Shown piece after piece: positions 24,589 through 32,793 of a DNA stretch of 35,037 nt. Source of the DNA: Psychrosphaera sp. B3R10 (GTDB lineage Bacteria > Pseudomonadota > Gammaproteobacteria > Enterobacterales > Alteromonadaceae); contig NZ_JAHKQH010000033.1 of assembly GCF_018861025.1 (NCBI RefSeq), forward strand, positions 1-35,037, given 5' to 3'. The number at the start of each line of letters is the position of its first letter. Position 1 is the stretch's first letter. The notes under the pieces are model-generated. The model was not told where the DNA came from. It made no database searches and saw only the letters and a list, made by a program, of their open reading frames with translations. A program made the translations under genes and the position numbers.

Positions 24589-25325
24589 TGTCGATGATTA
24601 AAGCCGTTATCCTATTTTTTATCTTTCTGATTATACTAGTGTTGATCAAAATGCCAGTGTCACTGATTGCCGAACGTTTTGACTTACCAAAAGGTATCGC
24701 ATACGAGCAAATGAGCGGCACGGTATGGCAAGGAAAAATTAAACGCCTTCAGGTCGAGGGTGAAGTATTAAACAAAGTAGAATGGCAGGTATCGCCATTA
24801 AAGCTGCTTCTAGCGCAGGTAGAAGTGAAATTTAAGTTTGGTCCGGTGCGTGACGTCTCGCAATACAGCGGTAAGGGAACGGTCTCGTATTCGATGTCTG
24901 GCTTGAAAGTCACTCGTTCAGTCATTCGTTTACCGGCATCGAGTCTAAAAAAATATTCACCAATACCTATTGCTAATGTTGGTGGCAGAGTTATTTTAGA
25001 CATAATCGACTATCAATATTCCTCAGCACTTTGCGATACATTGGATGGGGAATTGGTCTGGTCTAAATCTGAAATCGACTTTGGTGGCCCGATTGCATTT
25101 GGTACGATTGCCGCAGAGTTAGCCTGTGAGGAAAATAACGTCACGGTTAAGTTTAATGGCCAAAATCGACTCGGATTGGAAGGGCAGGCATTAATTGAAT
25201 CCACAACAAAGTTCGGTTTTGACGGTTACTTAAAACCTGACGCCACATTACCAAAAGCGGTACACAATGGTTTGTCCATGTTTGGTAAACCCGATGTTAA
25301 AGGTAAATATAAAATAGTTCTTTAA
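24588..25325 (+). CDS. gspN: Type II secretion protein GspN
   Basis: 245 residues. One N-terminal membrane segment (about 3-20), then a periplasmic beta-rich domain with the family motif YEQMSGTVWQGK (about 44-55) and two cysteines (at about 149 and 182). GspN is present in only part of T2SS operons and its role is unclear. It is the last gene of the operon. Confidence 0.93.
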   Translation: MSMIKAVILFFIFLIILVLIKMPVSLIAERFDLPKGIAYEQMSGTVWQGKIKRLQVEGEVLNKVEWQVSPLKLLLAQVEVKFKFGPVRDVSQYSGKGTVSYSMSGLKVTRSVIRLPASSLKKYSPIPIANVGGRVILDIIDYQYSSALCDTLDGELVWSKSEIDFGGPIAFGTIAAELACEENNVTVKFNGQNRLGLEGQALIESTTKFGFDGYLKPDATLPKAVHNGLSMFGKPDVKGKYKIVL

Positions 25326-25335
25326 TACATTATTG

Positions 25336-25368
25336 AGCTGGTCACAGATGCAAGGTTTGTGATCAGCT
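25336..25368 (+). terminator. Hairpin after gspN
   Basis: AGCTGGTCAC / GTGATCAGCT (one G-U pair) with a 13-nt loop lies 10 nt after the gspN stop. There is no T-run, so it is at best a weak terminator or a 3'-end stabiliser of the gsp transcript. Confidence 0.45.
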
Positions 25369-25905
25369 TGATGAATCAAAAATAATTCACCTCACCACGA
25401 TAAATAAACTTAATTGGTCCATTTCACTTTTATACATGAGCTGTATGATTTTAAGGCAGTAATGCACCAAAACGGTTAGCAACATCTACGTATTAAGTTT
25501 TCTCTGTTTTAAAAAATCGATATTAATCAATAAAATTTCCTCTAATTTTTAGACTGACGGTTTATTAATCAAATGTGTGTTTTGTTCAAAATATAGTGAA
25601 GCCAGAACACGTGAAATTAATTTAACTTAAAATTCAATCGGTTGTGAAATTTTGAGCGCCGCAGGGTAGAGCGTTTTTTAATCGTTTTTTTAGTTATAAC
25701 CAATCAACTGGTGCGATGACTGATTATGCATAAAATTATTCTTTGTATGTAACACAGAATACACTTAGTTTAGGTATGTTAATTGAATTCGTATTCATTG
25801 CTGAAATTAATTTATCTGTAATAACGAGTAGGGAATGTGCATTAATTATTAAGTGCAATTCATGATGTCATTCGTTGTTTAATCATGACAAAAAAAGGAA
25901 AAACA
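25369..25905. other. Long AT-rich gene-free leader of glgC
   Basis: About 540 bp with no credible gene on either strand. It contains several T-runs (around 25675-25695) and AT-rich palindromic patches (for example TGCATTAAT ... ATTAAGTGCA near 25835-25857). No tRNA, no known riboswitch and no clear promoter could be recognised. Confidence 0.6.
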
Positions 25906-27183
25906 ATGGCAAATCCCCCAGGGCGTTACGTAAGCGCACTAACAAAAGATACTATGGCATTGGTTTTGGCTGGTGGACGTGGGAGTCGCTTAGAAGAACT
26001 GACTGAGTGGCGTGCAAAACCTTCGGTCTATTTTGGCGGAAAATTTCGCATAATTGACTTCCCCTTATCCAACTGTGTCAATTCTGGTATTCGACAAATC
26101 GGTGTATTAACTCAATACAAAGCTCATTCTCTCATTCGCCACTTGGTTAACGGCTGGAGCCACTTTAAACGTGAATTTGGCGAAACGGTTGAAATCATGC
26201 CGGCGTCACAACGTTATTCAGAAAATTGGTACTTAGGTACAGCAGACGCGATTTATCAAAATATCGATATTATTAGAGGCATGCGTCCTAAATACATTTT
26301 GATATTGTCTGGTGATCACATTTATAAAATGGATTACGGACCAATGATTGCTCAACATGTTGAGTCAGAAGCAAAGATGACTGTAAGTTGTATTGAAACG
26401 ACGGTTGAAGAAGCGGCTGGCGCATTTGGCGTAATGAAAGTAAATGAAGACTATCGCGTTGTCGACTTTCAAGAAAAACCTGCTGAGCCTGCTGAAATCC
26501 CAGGAAAACCAGGATTTACGCTAGCCTCGATGGGGAACTACGTATTTGATGCAAACTTCCTACTTGATCTAGTAGAGGCGGATGCTAAAAACCCTGACTC
26601 TTCGCATGATTTTGGTAACGATATTATTCCTTCAATCATTGCGGCTGAAAAAGTTTTTGCTTATGGCTTTAGAGCGCCAAGTAAAGATGAGAAAGCCTAT
26701 TGGCGAGATGTTGGTACATTAGATTCTTTCTGGGAAGCAAACATGGAAATGATTGCAACTACCCCAGCATTAAATCTGTACGATCAGGACTGGCCGATTT
26801 GGACTTACCAAGCGCAATTACCGTCAGCTAAGTTTGTATTTAATGACGAAGACAAAAAAGGTATGGCATTAGAATCAGTGGTTTCAGCTGGTTGCATAAT
26901 TTCAGGCGCAGTTGTTACACGTTCTTTGCTATTTTCAAACGTAAAAGTTGAAGTTCACTCTGAAGTTGAAGATTCAGTTATTTTGCCGAGTGTTACAATT
27001 GAAGCGAATTGTAAGATTAAAAAAGCGATAATCGACCGTGGTTGTATTATTCCTGAAGGCTCAGTAATTGGTTATGATCATGATGCAGACCGAGCTGCGG
27101 GCTACCGAGTTACAAATAAGGGTGTGGTTCTAATTACCCGCTCTATGCAAGGATTGCCGCACGGTTATTCTTTTGAAGATTAA
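25906..27183 (+). CDS. glgC: Glucose-1-phosphate adenylyltransferase
   Basis: 425 residues from this ATG, which has AAAGGAA 7 nt upstream; an ATG 21 nt earlier lacks a ribosome site. GlgC makes ADP-glucose and pyrophosphate from ATP and glucose-1-phosphate, the committed step of bacterial glycogen synthesis. Nucleotidyltransferase motifs: [11 protein letters not shown] (19-29), [25 protein letters not shown] (metal site) and VDFQEKP. The C-terminal left-handed beta-helix, where allosteric effectors act, is complete. No glgA, glgB, glgX or glgP is nearby, so it is separate from the usual glg cluster. Its own terminator follows. Confidence 0.95.
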   Translation: MANPPGRYVSALTKDTMALVLAGGRGSRLEELTEWRAKPSVYFGGKFRIIDFPLSNCVNSGIRQIGVLTQYKAHSLIRHLVNGWSHFKREFGETVEIMPASQRYSENWYLGTADAIYQNIDIIRGMRPKYILILSGDHIYKMDYGPMIAQHVESEAKMTVSCIETTVEEAAGAFGVMKVNEDYRVVDFQEKPAEPAEIPGKPGFTLASMGNYVFDANFLLDLVEADAKNPDSSHDFGNDIIPSIIAAEKVFAYGFRAPSKDEKAYWRDVGTLDSFWEANMEMIATTPALNLYDQDWPIWTYQAQLPSAKFVFNDEDKKGMALESVVSAGCIISGAVVTRSLLFSNVKVEVHSEVEDSVILPSVTIEANCKIKKAIIDRGCIIPEGSVIGYDHDADRAAGYRVTNKGVVLITRSMQGLPHGYSFED

Positions 27184-27200
27184 ATTTCCGGAAAAATAGT

Positions 27201-27234
27201 AAAAACGCGACTTCAATAAACAGTCGCGTTTTTT
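27201..27234 (+). terminator. Intrinsic terminator of glgC
   Basis: AACGCGACT / AGTCGCGTT with a 9-nt loop, A-run before and TTTTTT after, 20 nt past the glgC stop. Confidence 0.93.
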
Positions 27235-27289
27235 GATCCTATTAAACTTATCCTCCGTACTACCTACTAACTGCGGTTAGAGGTGTTCG

Positions 27290-27808
27290 ATGTTCAATAT
27301 TATTTGGTTTCAAGTTAATTGGTTTGGGTTGATTGCGTATCAGACGTACTTTGTGCCTATTTCAATTTTGTCCATTTGCCTGCATTTGTATTTAAATAAA
27401 GCCTATCGTCGAGCAGACATTAAACTAGCACTGATTGTCACTGCAAGTGGCTGTATTATTGAAACCTTGATGATCCAATTAGGGATTATTTCCTTCGACC
27501 AATTTGCATTATTGCCAGGTTTTTTGCCATTTTGGTTAGTTGTTCTTTGGACCTGTTTTGCGTTAACACTTAACCATTCAATGAAATTTTTCGCTAAACA
27601 TCCGCTGCTCGCTGTCATTTGTGGTTCTTTGTTTGGTCCTCTAAGTTACTTAGCTGGGATCGAGTTTGGCGCGGCAACGTCTCAGGTTAAGCCGTTTTTA
27701 TTGTTCTTAAGTTATTCATTTGTTTGGGGGATGTCATTTGGGTTGTTCACCCGTTTGATTGTCGACCATTCTACGCGACAGGGAGGCCGTTATGCCTCAT
27801 CTCTATAA
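27290..27808 (+). CDS. DUF2878 integral membrane protein
   Basis: 172 residues, mostly hydrophobic, with about five membrane segments (near 10-35, 42-62, 73-95, 103-125, 133-155). The pattern NWFGLIAYQTYFVP and FLPFWLVVLWTCFALTLNHSM identifies DUF2878, of unknown function. GAGG 6 nt before the ATG supports the start. It overlaps the next gene by 17 nt. The same trio (DUF2878, chalcone-isomerase-like, DUF3833) occurs in other gammaproteobacteria, often next to cfa and DUF1365 genes; those neighbours are absent here. Confidence 0.85.
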   Translation: MFNIIWFQVNWFGLIAYQTYFVPISILSICLHLYLNKAYRRADIKLALIVTASGCIIETLMIQLGIISFDQFALLPGFLPFWLVVLWTCFALTLNHSMKFFAKHPLLAVICGSLFGPLSYLAGIEFGAATSQVKPFLLFLSYSFVWGMSFGLFTRLIVDHSTRQGGRYASSL

Positions 27809-28484
27809 TAGTAAGCGATTGCACATGGTTACTAAATATCCCCACAAAACGGCGGCTCGATGGTTATATATCACTTTGTTGACGTTTGTTAGTGGTGCAC
27901 TTGCGACTCAAAGTAATGGATCACCAATTGCGCAGCTAACATTGGGACAAAACGCTGTTTCAACTAACGCAAATAGCGCCAATATCGAATCGAATAGGAC
28001 AAATAATACGGTCGACTCAAGACCACTCAAATTGGTAGGTAAGGGGCGGTTTAAATTTGCATTTTGGTCAATTTATGACGCAGCGTTGTACACACAAAAT
28101 GGTAAATACATAGACGGCGATAACGATAACTACCGTGAAAATTTACCTCTGTATCTCAAACTAACCTATCTACGAGATATTGAAAAACAGGACCTCGTTG
28201 ACAATACGTTTGATCAGTGGCGCAAACAAAAACTAAACCCCGAAGACATGGCCAAGTTTCGTGATGTGCTGTTAGACATTTGGCCAAATGTTAGCGCGTC
28301 AGACAGTTTAGCAATTGAAGTTAACAGCAAGGGCAGTCTGTTTTATTTTAATGACCAACCAATAGGACCTCAACTAACAACAGAGTTTGGGACATTTTTT
28401 ACCGGAATATGGTTGGCAAAAAACTCCACTGAACCGACGTTACGGCAACAACTAATAGGAAGTCAGAATAATGAACCAAATTAA
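27792..28484 (+). CDS. Secreted chalcone-isomerase-like protein
   Basis: 230 residues from this ATG. GGGAGG lies 5 nt upstream and fixes the start; the frame is open further upstream inside the DUF2878 gene. The N-terminal hydrophobic stretch (about 25-38, ending SGALA) looks like a signal peptide behind a long basic N-region. The domain LVGKGRFKFAFWSIYDAALY through FGTFFTGIWL matches the bacterial chalcone-isomerase-like family (chalcone_3). Related folds bind fatty acids; no flavonoid chemistry is expected. Ends 14 nt inside the DUF3833 gene. Confidence 0.84.
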   Translation: MPHLYNSKRLHMVTKYPHKTAARWLYITLLTFVSGALATQSNGSPIAQLTLGQNAVSTNANSANIESNRTNNTVDSRPLKLVGKGRFKFAFWSIYDAALYTQNGKYIDGDNDNYRENLPLYLKLTYLRDIEKQDLVDNTFDQWRKQKLNPEDMAKFRDVLLDIWPNVSASDSLAIEVNSKGSLFYFNDQPIGPQLTTEFGTFFTGIWLAKNSTEPTLRQQLIGSQNNEPN

Positions 28485-29055
28485 TAAAACCCTAATGACG
28501 ACAATGATAGCTGGTTCTATAGCGCTGATAGGTGGGTGTTCCACTGATATTGGTGAATACAAGACAACAGCGGGAAACTTTCAGTTAGAAACCTATTTTA
28601 ATGGCCCAGTTGTGGCGTGGGGTATGATCCAAGATTATACCAACAAGGTGAACCGTAGATTTTGTGTTGAGTTAGAAGGACAGTGGCAACAGGTAAATAA
28701 CCAATCAAATGGCCAACTTAATGAATGGTTTTATTTTGACGACGGGGAAGTCAGTCAACGGATTTGGAACTTAACCAAAACGCAGAACAATCAATATAGC
28801 GGAACTGCGAATGATGTTGTTGGCGTGGCGTCGGGACAAACATCGGGGTTTGCTTTTCAATGGCAATACAACCTCAGCTTAGACATTGACGGTTCAAGTT
28901 ATGAATTCTTTTTAGATGATTGGATGTATCAACTGGATGAGTATCGCGTTTTTAATCGCACCTCTATGCGTAAATTTGGAGTTGAAGTGGCAGAAATAAC
29001 GTTGTTTTTTGACAAGCAACAGCCACTTCGTTCATGCAATAAAGAAGTAATTTAG
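28471..29055 (+). CDS. DUF3833 lipoprotein
   Basis: 194 residues. Lipobox LIGGC (Cys about 23) indicates a lipoprotein. The mature protein matches DUF3833: FQLETYFNGPVVAWGMIQD, then a lipocalin-like series of strands with WQWQYNLSLDIDG-type sequence and FLDDWMYQLDE. AGGAAG before the ATG lies inside the upstream gene, so the trio is translationally coupled. Function unknown; the context in other genomes suggests work on membrane lipids. The stop is 3 bp from the stop of convergent yrfG. Confidence 0.85.
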   Translation: MNQINKTLMTTMIAGSIALIGGCSTDIGEYKTTAGNFQLETYFNGPVVAWGMIQDYTNKVNRRFCVELEGQWQQVNNQSNGQLNEWFYFDDGEVSQRIWNLTKTQNNQYSGTANDVVGVASGQTSGFAFQWQYNLSLDIDGSSYEFFLDDWMYQLDEYRVFNRTSMRKFGVEVAEITLFFDKQQPLRSCNKEVI

Positions 29056-29058
29056 TGA

Positions 29059-29718
29059 TCAGATAATGTCGTTAAGCAAATTTCTAAAATCACTGGTATT
29101 TACGAAGCCATCAATATTCACTGGTGGCTTTTTACTGTCCGGATTCGAAACCGCTAGCAGGTGTTTGATACCAAATTGCTCAGCAGCGTGCAAAATTCTT
29201 GCGGAATCGTCGACAAATAAAGTGCGAGACGGATCAAAGTCTAAATGGGCGTGCAACTGGGTCCATAAATGTTGGCTTTCTTTACTTGCGCCAAATTGAT
29301 GACAAGAAATTAATTCATCAATATGAGAATCAAGCTGGGTTTTTTCGATTTTTAAACTTAACGAATCTGGATGTGCATTGGTGACCAAAACCACTCGTTT
29401 TCCTGCGGCTTTTAACGCGTCTAAAAATGGCACGGTATCTTCTCGCAATTGAATTAGGTGACTAATTTCACGCTTGAGTTGGACGATCGGCAGATCGAGT
29501 TCCTTTTGCCAATAATCAAGGCAATACCACTCTAATTGACCAAACACAGCATCGTTCTGTTTTTTAAGTTCAGTTTTTGCTTGAGCAAGCGGGATATTGT
29601 GTTTTATCGCATAGGCTTTTGGGGTGTGTTCCATCCAAAAGTGATTGTCAAAATGTAGGTCCAGCAACGTGCCGTCCATATCCAATAAAACAGTTTCAAT
29701 TTGTGACCAATTAAGCAT
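29059..29718 (-). CDS. yrfG: GMP/IMP nucleotidase YrfG, HAD family
   Basis: 219 residues. HAD motif I is DMDGTLLDL (15-23), motif II VLVTNAHPDSL (about 111-121), and motifs III/IV are LFVDDSARIL with a preceding Lys (GASKE). The protein aligns along its length with E. coli YrfG, including FWxxxxPxA and WYCLDYW. YrfG dephosphorylates purine mononucleotides. In E. coli it lies next to hslR-hslO; here 16 kb separate them. Divergent from nudE with a 66-bp gap. Confidence 0.93.
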   Translation of the reverse strand: MLNWSQIETVLLDMDGTLLDLHFDNHFWMEHTPKAYAIKHNIPLAQAKTELKKQNDAVFGQLEWYCLDYWQKELDLPIVQLKREISHLIQLREDTVPFLDALKAAGKRVVLVTNAHPDSLSLKIEKTQLDSHIDELISCHQFGASKESQHLWTQLHAHLDFDPSRTLFVDDSARILHAAEQFGIKHLLAVSNPDSKKPPVNIDGFVNTSDFRNLLNDII

Positions 29719-29784
29719 AGATTTCTGGCGTCGAGTCGTTATAGTTAAAGAAGTTAATTACGCAATAGTAGCAGAAGGCAGACG

Positions 29785-30381
29785 ATGTCAGGTAAGACAT
29801 TTGAAAATAAATCGACAACACAACTAGGCTCACTAACCTTGCCTCATGTGCACGAAACAAAACTGGTGGCGGAAAGTCGATTATTTAAAATCGAACAAGT
29901 TGAACTCACTTTTAGTAACGGGGAACATCGGTTCTACGAGCGAATGAAAAGCTCGGGACGCGGTGCTGTGATGGTTGTCCCTATGGTGAACGAGGAGCAG
30001 TTTATTTTAGTCAGTGAATATGCCGCGGGCATTCACAGTTACGAACTTGGTTTTCCAAAAGGATTAATCGACCCTGGGGAAACACCAGAAGAAGCTGCTA
30101 ACCGAGAATTGAAAGAAGAAATCGGGTTTGGTGCAAAACGCTTAGTTAAATTGAAAACCCTTTCGATAGCTCCAAGTTACTTTAATTCAGAAATGCATAT
30201 CTTTATTGCGTTTGATTTATATCCAGAAACGCTGCCTGGTGATGAGCCAGAACCGCTTGTTTTGTCACACTGGCAACTGCAGGACAGCGATGAATTAATG
30301 GATAGAGAAGATTTCTCTGAAGCTCGAAGCGTGACAGCTTTGTTCTTAGCAAGACAATTTTTAACTAAGGTTAGACCTTAG
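29785..30381 (+). CDS. nudE: ADP compounds hydrolase NudE
   Basis: 198 residues. The Nudix box G-x5-E-x7-REUxEExGU runs from Gly93 (GLIDPGETPEEAANRELKEE). Length and flanking sequence (RGAVMVVPM, YELGFPKG, SEMHIFIAFDL) match NudE, which hydrolyses ADP-ribose, Ap3A and NADH-type dinucleotides. AAGG before the ATG supports the start. It is followed by cysQ on the same strand, 84 bp away. Confidence 0.94.
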   Translation: MSGKTFENKSTTQLGSLTLPHVHETKLVAESRLFKIEQVELTFSNGEHRFYERMKSSGRGAVMVVPMVNEEQFILVSEYAAGIHSYELGFPKGLIDPGETPEEAANRELKEEIGFGAKRLVKLKTLSIAPSYFNSEMHIFIAFDLYPETLPGDEPEPLVLSHWQLQDSDELMDREDFSEARSVTALFLARQFLTKVRP

Positions 30382-30465
30382 TGCAATATAGAATTCAAGT
30401 TTATGCGTGATAATATACAAGTTATCGGCTACTTTTAAATTGACGCAATTGTTCAGGACAATAAA

Positions 30466-31296
30466 TTGGAATTTACCTTACCCCAGCTAGCTCATCTATC
30501 TATCGACATCGCTACTTCTGCAGGCGAAGCTATTATGGACTTTTTTGTTAAAGGCGACTTTGAAGAATTTAGTAAAGATGATGAGTCACCAGTAACAAGT
30601 GCCGACTACGCTGCCAATGAAATTGTCATGGCGGCGCTTACAACTTTGACGCCTGACATCCCTATTATGTCAGAAGAAACTGAGCACCTTGCTTTAAAAG
30701 ACCGAAAAGACTGGCAGCTTTATTGGCTAGTCGATCCCTTAGACGGCACCCAGGAATTTGTAGCCGGTCGCTCAGACTTTGCGGTAAATATTGCTCTGAT
30801 AAAAAATGGCCAGCCGGTATTGGGTGTGGTTCATGTGCCTGTGACAAAAACAACATATTGGGCATGTAAAGGTCATGGCACATTCAAAATTCAAAATGGT
30901 GAAAGCCAGAAAATAAAAGCCAAACCGATAAATCGTGAAGAACCTTATTTACGCGTTGCGATCAGCCGAGTCCAAACGCTCGATACGATTACAAAGTACA
31001 TTAAGCCGGATATTCCAATTGAATTTGTGTCGTTAGGCAGTTGTGCGCTTAAGTCATGTTTAGTTGCTGAAGGTACCGCCGATATTTATATTCGAGTTGG
31101 GCCAACGGGTGAATGGGATACCGGTGCGCCACAAATTATCGTAGAAGAAGCGGGTGGTTGTATTATCGACTCAGAATTTGGTGAATTAACGTATAACTTA
31201 CGTGAGTCATTCTTAAACCCTGATTTTATGGTGACATCAGATTCAAAGTTCGATTGGACTAGCGTTATTGTCCCGCATGTATCTCGGAGAGATTAA
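30466..31296 (+). CDS. cysQ: 3'(2'),5'-bisphosphate nucleotidase CysQ
   Basis: 276 residues from a TTG start with AGGA 7 nt upstream. CysQ converts adenosine 3',5'-bisphosphate (PAP), a by-product of sulfate reduction, to AMP. Motifs of the lithium-sensitive inositol-phosphatase superfamily: SEET (about 67-70), DPLDGTQEF (about 89-97) and the WDTGAP metal/substrate site (about 221-226). Complete and similar in length to E. coli CysQ (246) with a slightly longer C-terminus. It ends at a bidirectional terminator. Confidence 0.94.
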   Translation: MEFTLPQLAHLSIDIATSAGEAIMDFFVKGDFEEFSKDDESPVTSADYAANEIVMAALTTLTPDIPIMSEETEHLALKDRKDWQLYWLVDPLDGTQEFVAGRSDFAVNIALIKNGQPVLGVVHVPVTKTTYWACKGHGTFKIQNGESQKIKAKPINREEPYLRVAISRVQTLDTITKYIKPDIPIEFVSLGSCALKSCLVAEGTADIYIRVGPTGEWDTGAPQIIVEEAGGCIIDSEFGELTYNLRESFLNPDFMVTSDSKFDWTSVIVPHVSRRD

Positions 31297-31330
31297 TAAG
31301 TAGTGCTAACCGCAAAAATCTTCTTAATAC

Positions 31331-31366
31331 AAAAAACGCTCAATATTAGATTGAGCGTTTTTGTTT
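31331..31366. terminator. Bidirectional terminator between cysQ and the DUF2145 gene
   Basis: A perfect 10-bp stem, AACGCTCAAT / ATTGAGCGTT, has a 5-nt loop, an A-run before and a T-run after. The genes on both sides point towards it, and it can end both transcripts. Confidence 0.93.
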
Positions 31367-31379
31367 TTGAATCATAAAC

Positions 31380-32216
31380 CTATATATGCTTAGTCTCTAA
31401 TAATGACCCAGTCGCTTTATTAAAAACTAACGTGTATCTACCGTCTTCAAGACCAAACTCAGTTAAATAATTTCCTATGGTTGTAAATGTCGTCGTCTGC
31501 TTTTTTCTACCGTGATCTGACGTTCTAACCCCATCTACAAATAAATTGCCTAGAGCTAATTTAAGTGGTGATATTTTAAGGCGTTGCGGTTCAAAGTAAT
31601 TTTTGATGCTTTGTTTTACGACCTTCATATCGTCCGTTTGATAAATTGCCGCGTTAAGTACGTTTAATGTATGTTCCGTGCAATTTTGATATTTGTTGTT
31701 AAACGGATTCGCGATTAACGAGTATTTGGGGTTGTGCAATGTTACGTGATAATTTTTCTGTATTGCTTGAATTAATCGAGTTTGTATTTCTTCCGACGGA
31801 ATAATAATCCCTGACTTTAGTTCGTGAACTCCCCAGAAAAAATCGGCGGGATAGTCCATGACTATCTGGCTGCGTTTTGCATCACCTGCGTTTTGATAAA
31901 GATTATAAATAGCATACCCATTTGCCTTTGTTCCATCGTCTAAGCTGATCTCTGAATAAATGGCAATCGCCGTGTGGGTAAACTCAATGCCGTTAGGTAG
32001 ACTGCTTTGAGCTTGCCCTAAGCGAGATAATATAAAAGCTCGAGCGTGTTTTTTGGCGGCAAATTTTTCAACTTGCTTGGCAAAAGAGATTATATCTTCC
32101 GATTTATGCACCGCCGGTTTGCCTTGTTGGCTTCCTGCCTGGACAAAAGGTGATGACATTAAAAGCACGAGCGTCATTATTGAAGCTTGCAAAAGTTGGC
32201 GAATTTTCATGTTCAT
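31380..32216 (-). CDS. Secreted DUF2145 family protein
   Basis: 278 residues. A signal peptide ends at VQA (27). The mature protein follows the DUF2145 pattern: ARAFILSRLGQ (about 59-69), FTHTAIAIYSEI, the short DFFWGVHELKSGIIIPS segment, the YSLIANPFNNKYQNCTEHTLN block (about 165-185) and a terminal VRTSDHG...YLTEFG. The conserved H-T-A, Cys and His residues look like a papain/NlpC-like permuted arrangement, but this is inference; no activity is known to me. AAGGA before the start. It is the second gene behind a small secreted protein in what looks like a two-gene operon. Confidence 0.8.
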   Translation of the reverse strand: MNMKIRQLLQASIMTLVLLMSSPFVQAGSQQGKPAVHKSEDIISFAKQVEKFAAKKHARAFILSRLGQAQSSLPNGIEFTHTAIAIYSEISLDDGTKANGYAIYNLYQNAGDAKRSQIVMDYPADFFWGVHELKSGIIIPSEEIQTRLIQAIQKNYHVTLHNPKYSLIANPFNNKYQNCTEHTLNVLNAAIYQTDDMKVVKQSIKNYFEPQRLKISPLKLALGNLFVDGVRTSDHGRKKQTTTFTTIGNYLTEFGLEDGRYTLVFNKATGSLLETKHI

Positions 32217-32231
32217 GTTGTATTCCTTGTC

Positions 32232-32246
32232 GGGTGCTTAGCACCC
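32232..32246 (-). repeat. Short perfect hairpin before the DUF2145 ribosome site
   Basis: GGGTGC TTA GCACCC lies just upstream of the AAGGA of the DUF2145 gene, in the 79-nt leader after the small secreted gene. It could modulate translation or mark a processing point; no T-run follows on the coding strand. Confidence 0.5.
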
Positions 32247-32295
32247 ATATCGTTAGTTCAACTGTTCAAAATGAGAATCGGAAGTGTGACAGGAT

Positions 32296-32637
32296 TTATT
32301 GTTGCTTAATTTGTTCTGCTGGATTGCGTTCAACTGTGATTGTGATCTCAGTGATTTCCAGAGGTTTTGTTCTATCCACAGCCTGAGGTTTAGCGGCAGA
32401 AACATTGCCCATCAGCGATTCGCCAGCAGCTAACGCAACAGATCCAACACTACCTACTGCTAGAAGGGGAACGGCAACTACGGCACTGGCTACCTGGGCA
32501 CCTGAAGCAGTAGCATGACCTACGGCTAACACAGAATGTTTACTGGCGGCACTGCCATTTTCAGATGGTCCTTTGGCGAAAGCTGTTGTGCTCAACGATG
32601 CAAATAAAATAGTGATTAAAGTAGTTTTAATATTCAT
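32296..32637 (-). CDS. Small secreted Ala/Val-rich protein upstream of DUF2145
   Basis: 113 residues, no named family recognised with certainty. The signal peptide ends at AFA (21). The core SKHSVLAVGHATASGAQVASAVVAVPLLAVGSVGSVALAAGESL (about 32-75) is a long hydrophobic Ala/Val/Gly stretch with two small-residue-rich halves, like a membrane-inserting hairpin. A charged tail (DRTKPLEITEITITVERNP) follows. I recall similar small proteins next to DUF2145 genes in other proteobacteria. AAGGAAAG gives a good ribosome site. The two genes are likely co-transcribed and co-exported. Confidence 0.75.
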   Translation of the reverse strand: MNIKTTLITILFASLSTTAFAKGPSENGSAASKHSVLAVGHATASGAQVASAVVAVPLLAVGSVGSVALAAGESLMGNVSAAKPQAVDRTKPLEITEITITVERNPAEQIKQQ

Positions 32638-32793
32638 TTGGTCTTTCCTTGTTTATTGGATAAAAATTTTGTTAATGACTTGTTGAAAGCGAGTTCAATG
32701 TAGGCAGTCGTATTAAAGTTGTAAACCAAGTTGCTTGATGTATAAGATTAAGTGACTTAAAGTATTGTAAAACTATACTTTTGGGTGGTATTC

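Noticed and set aside
25885-25905. ATG at 25885 as the glgC start
   Set aside because: No ribosome site precedes it, while AAAGGAA is well placed for the ATG at 25906.
31380-32637. Toxin-antitoxin or effector-immunity pair
   Set aside because: Both proteins have export signals and there is no sign of a toxin domain or of a cytoplasmic antidote; the size and order alone are not enough.
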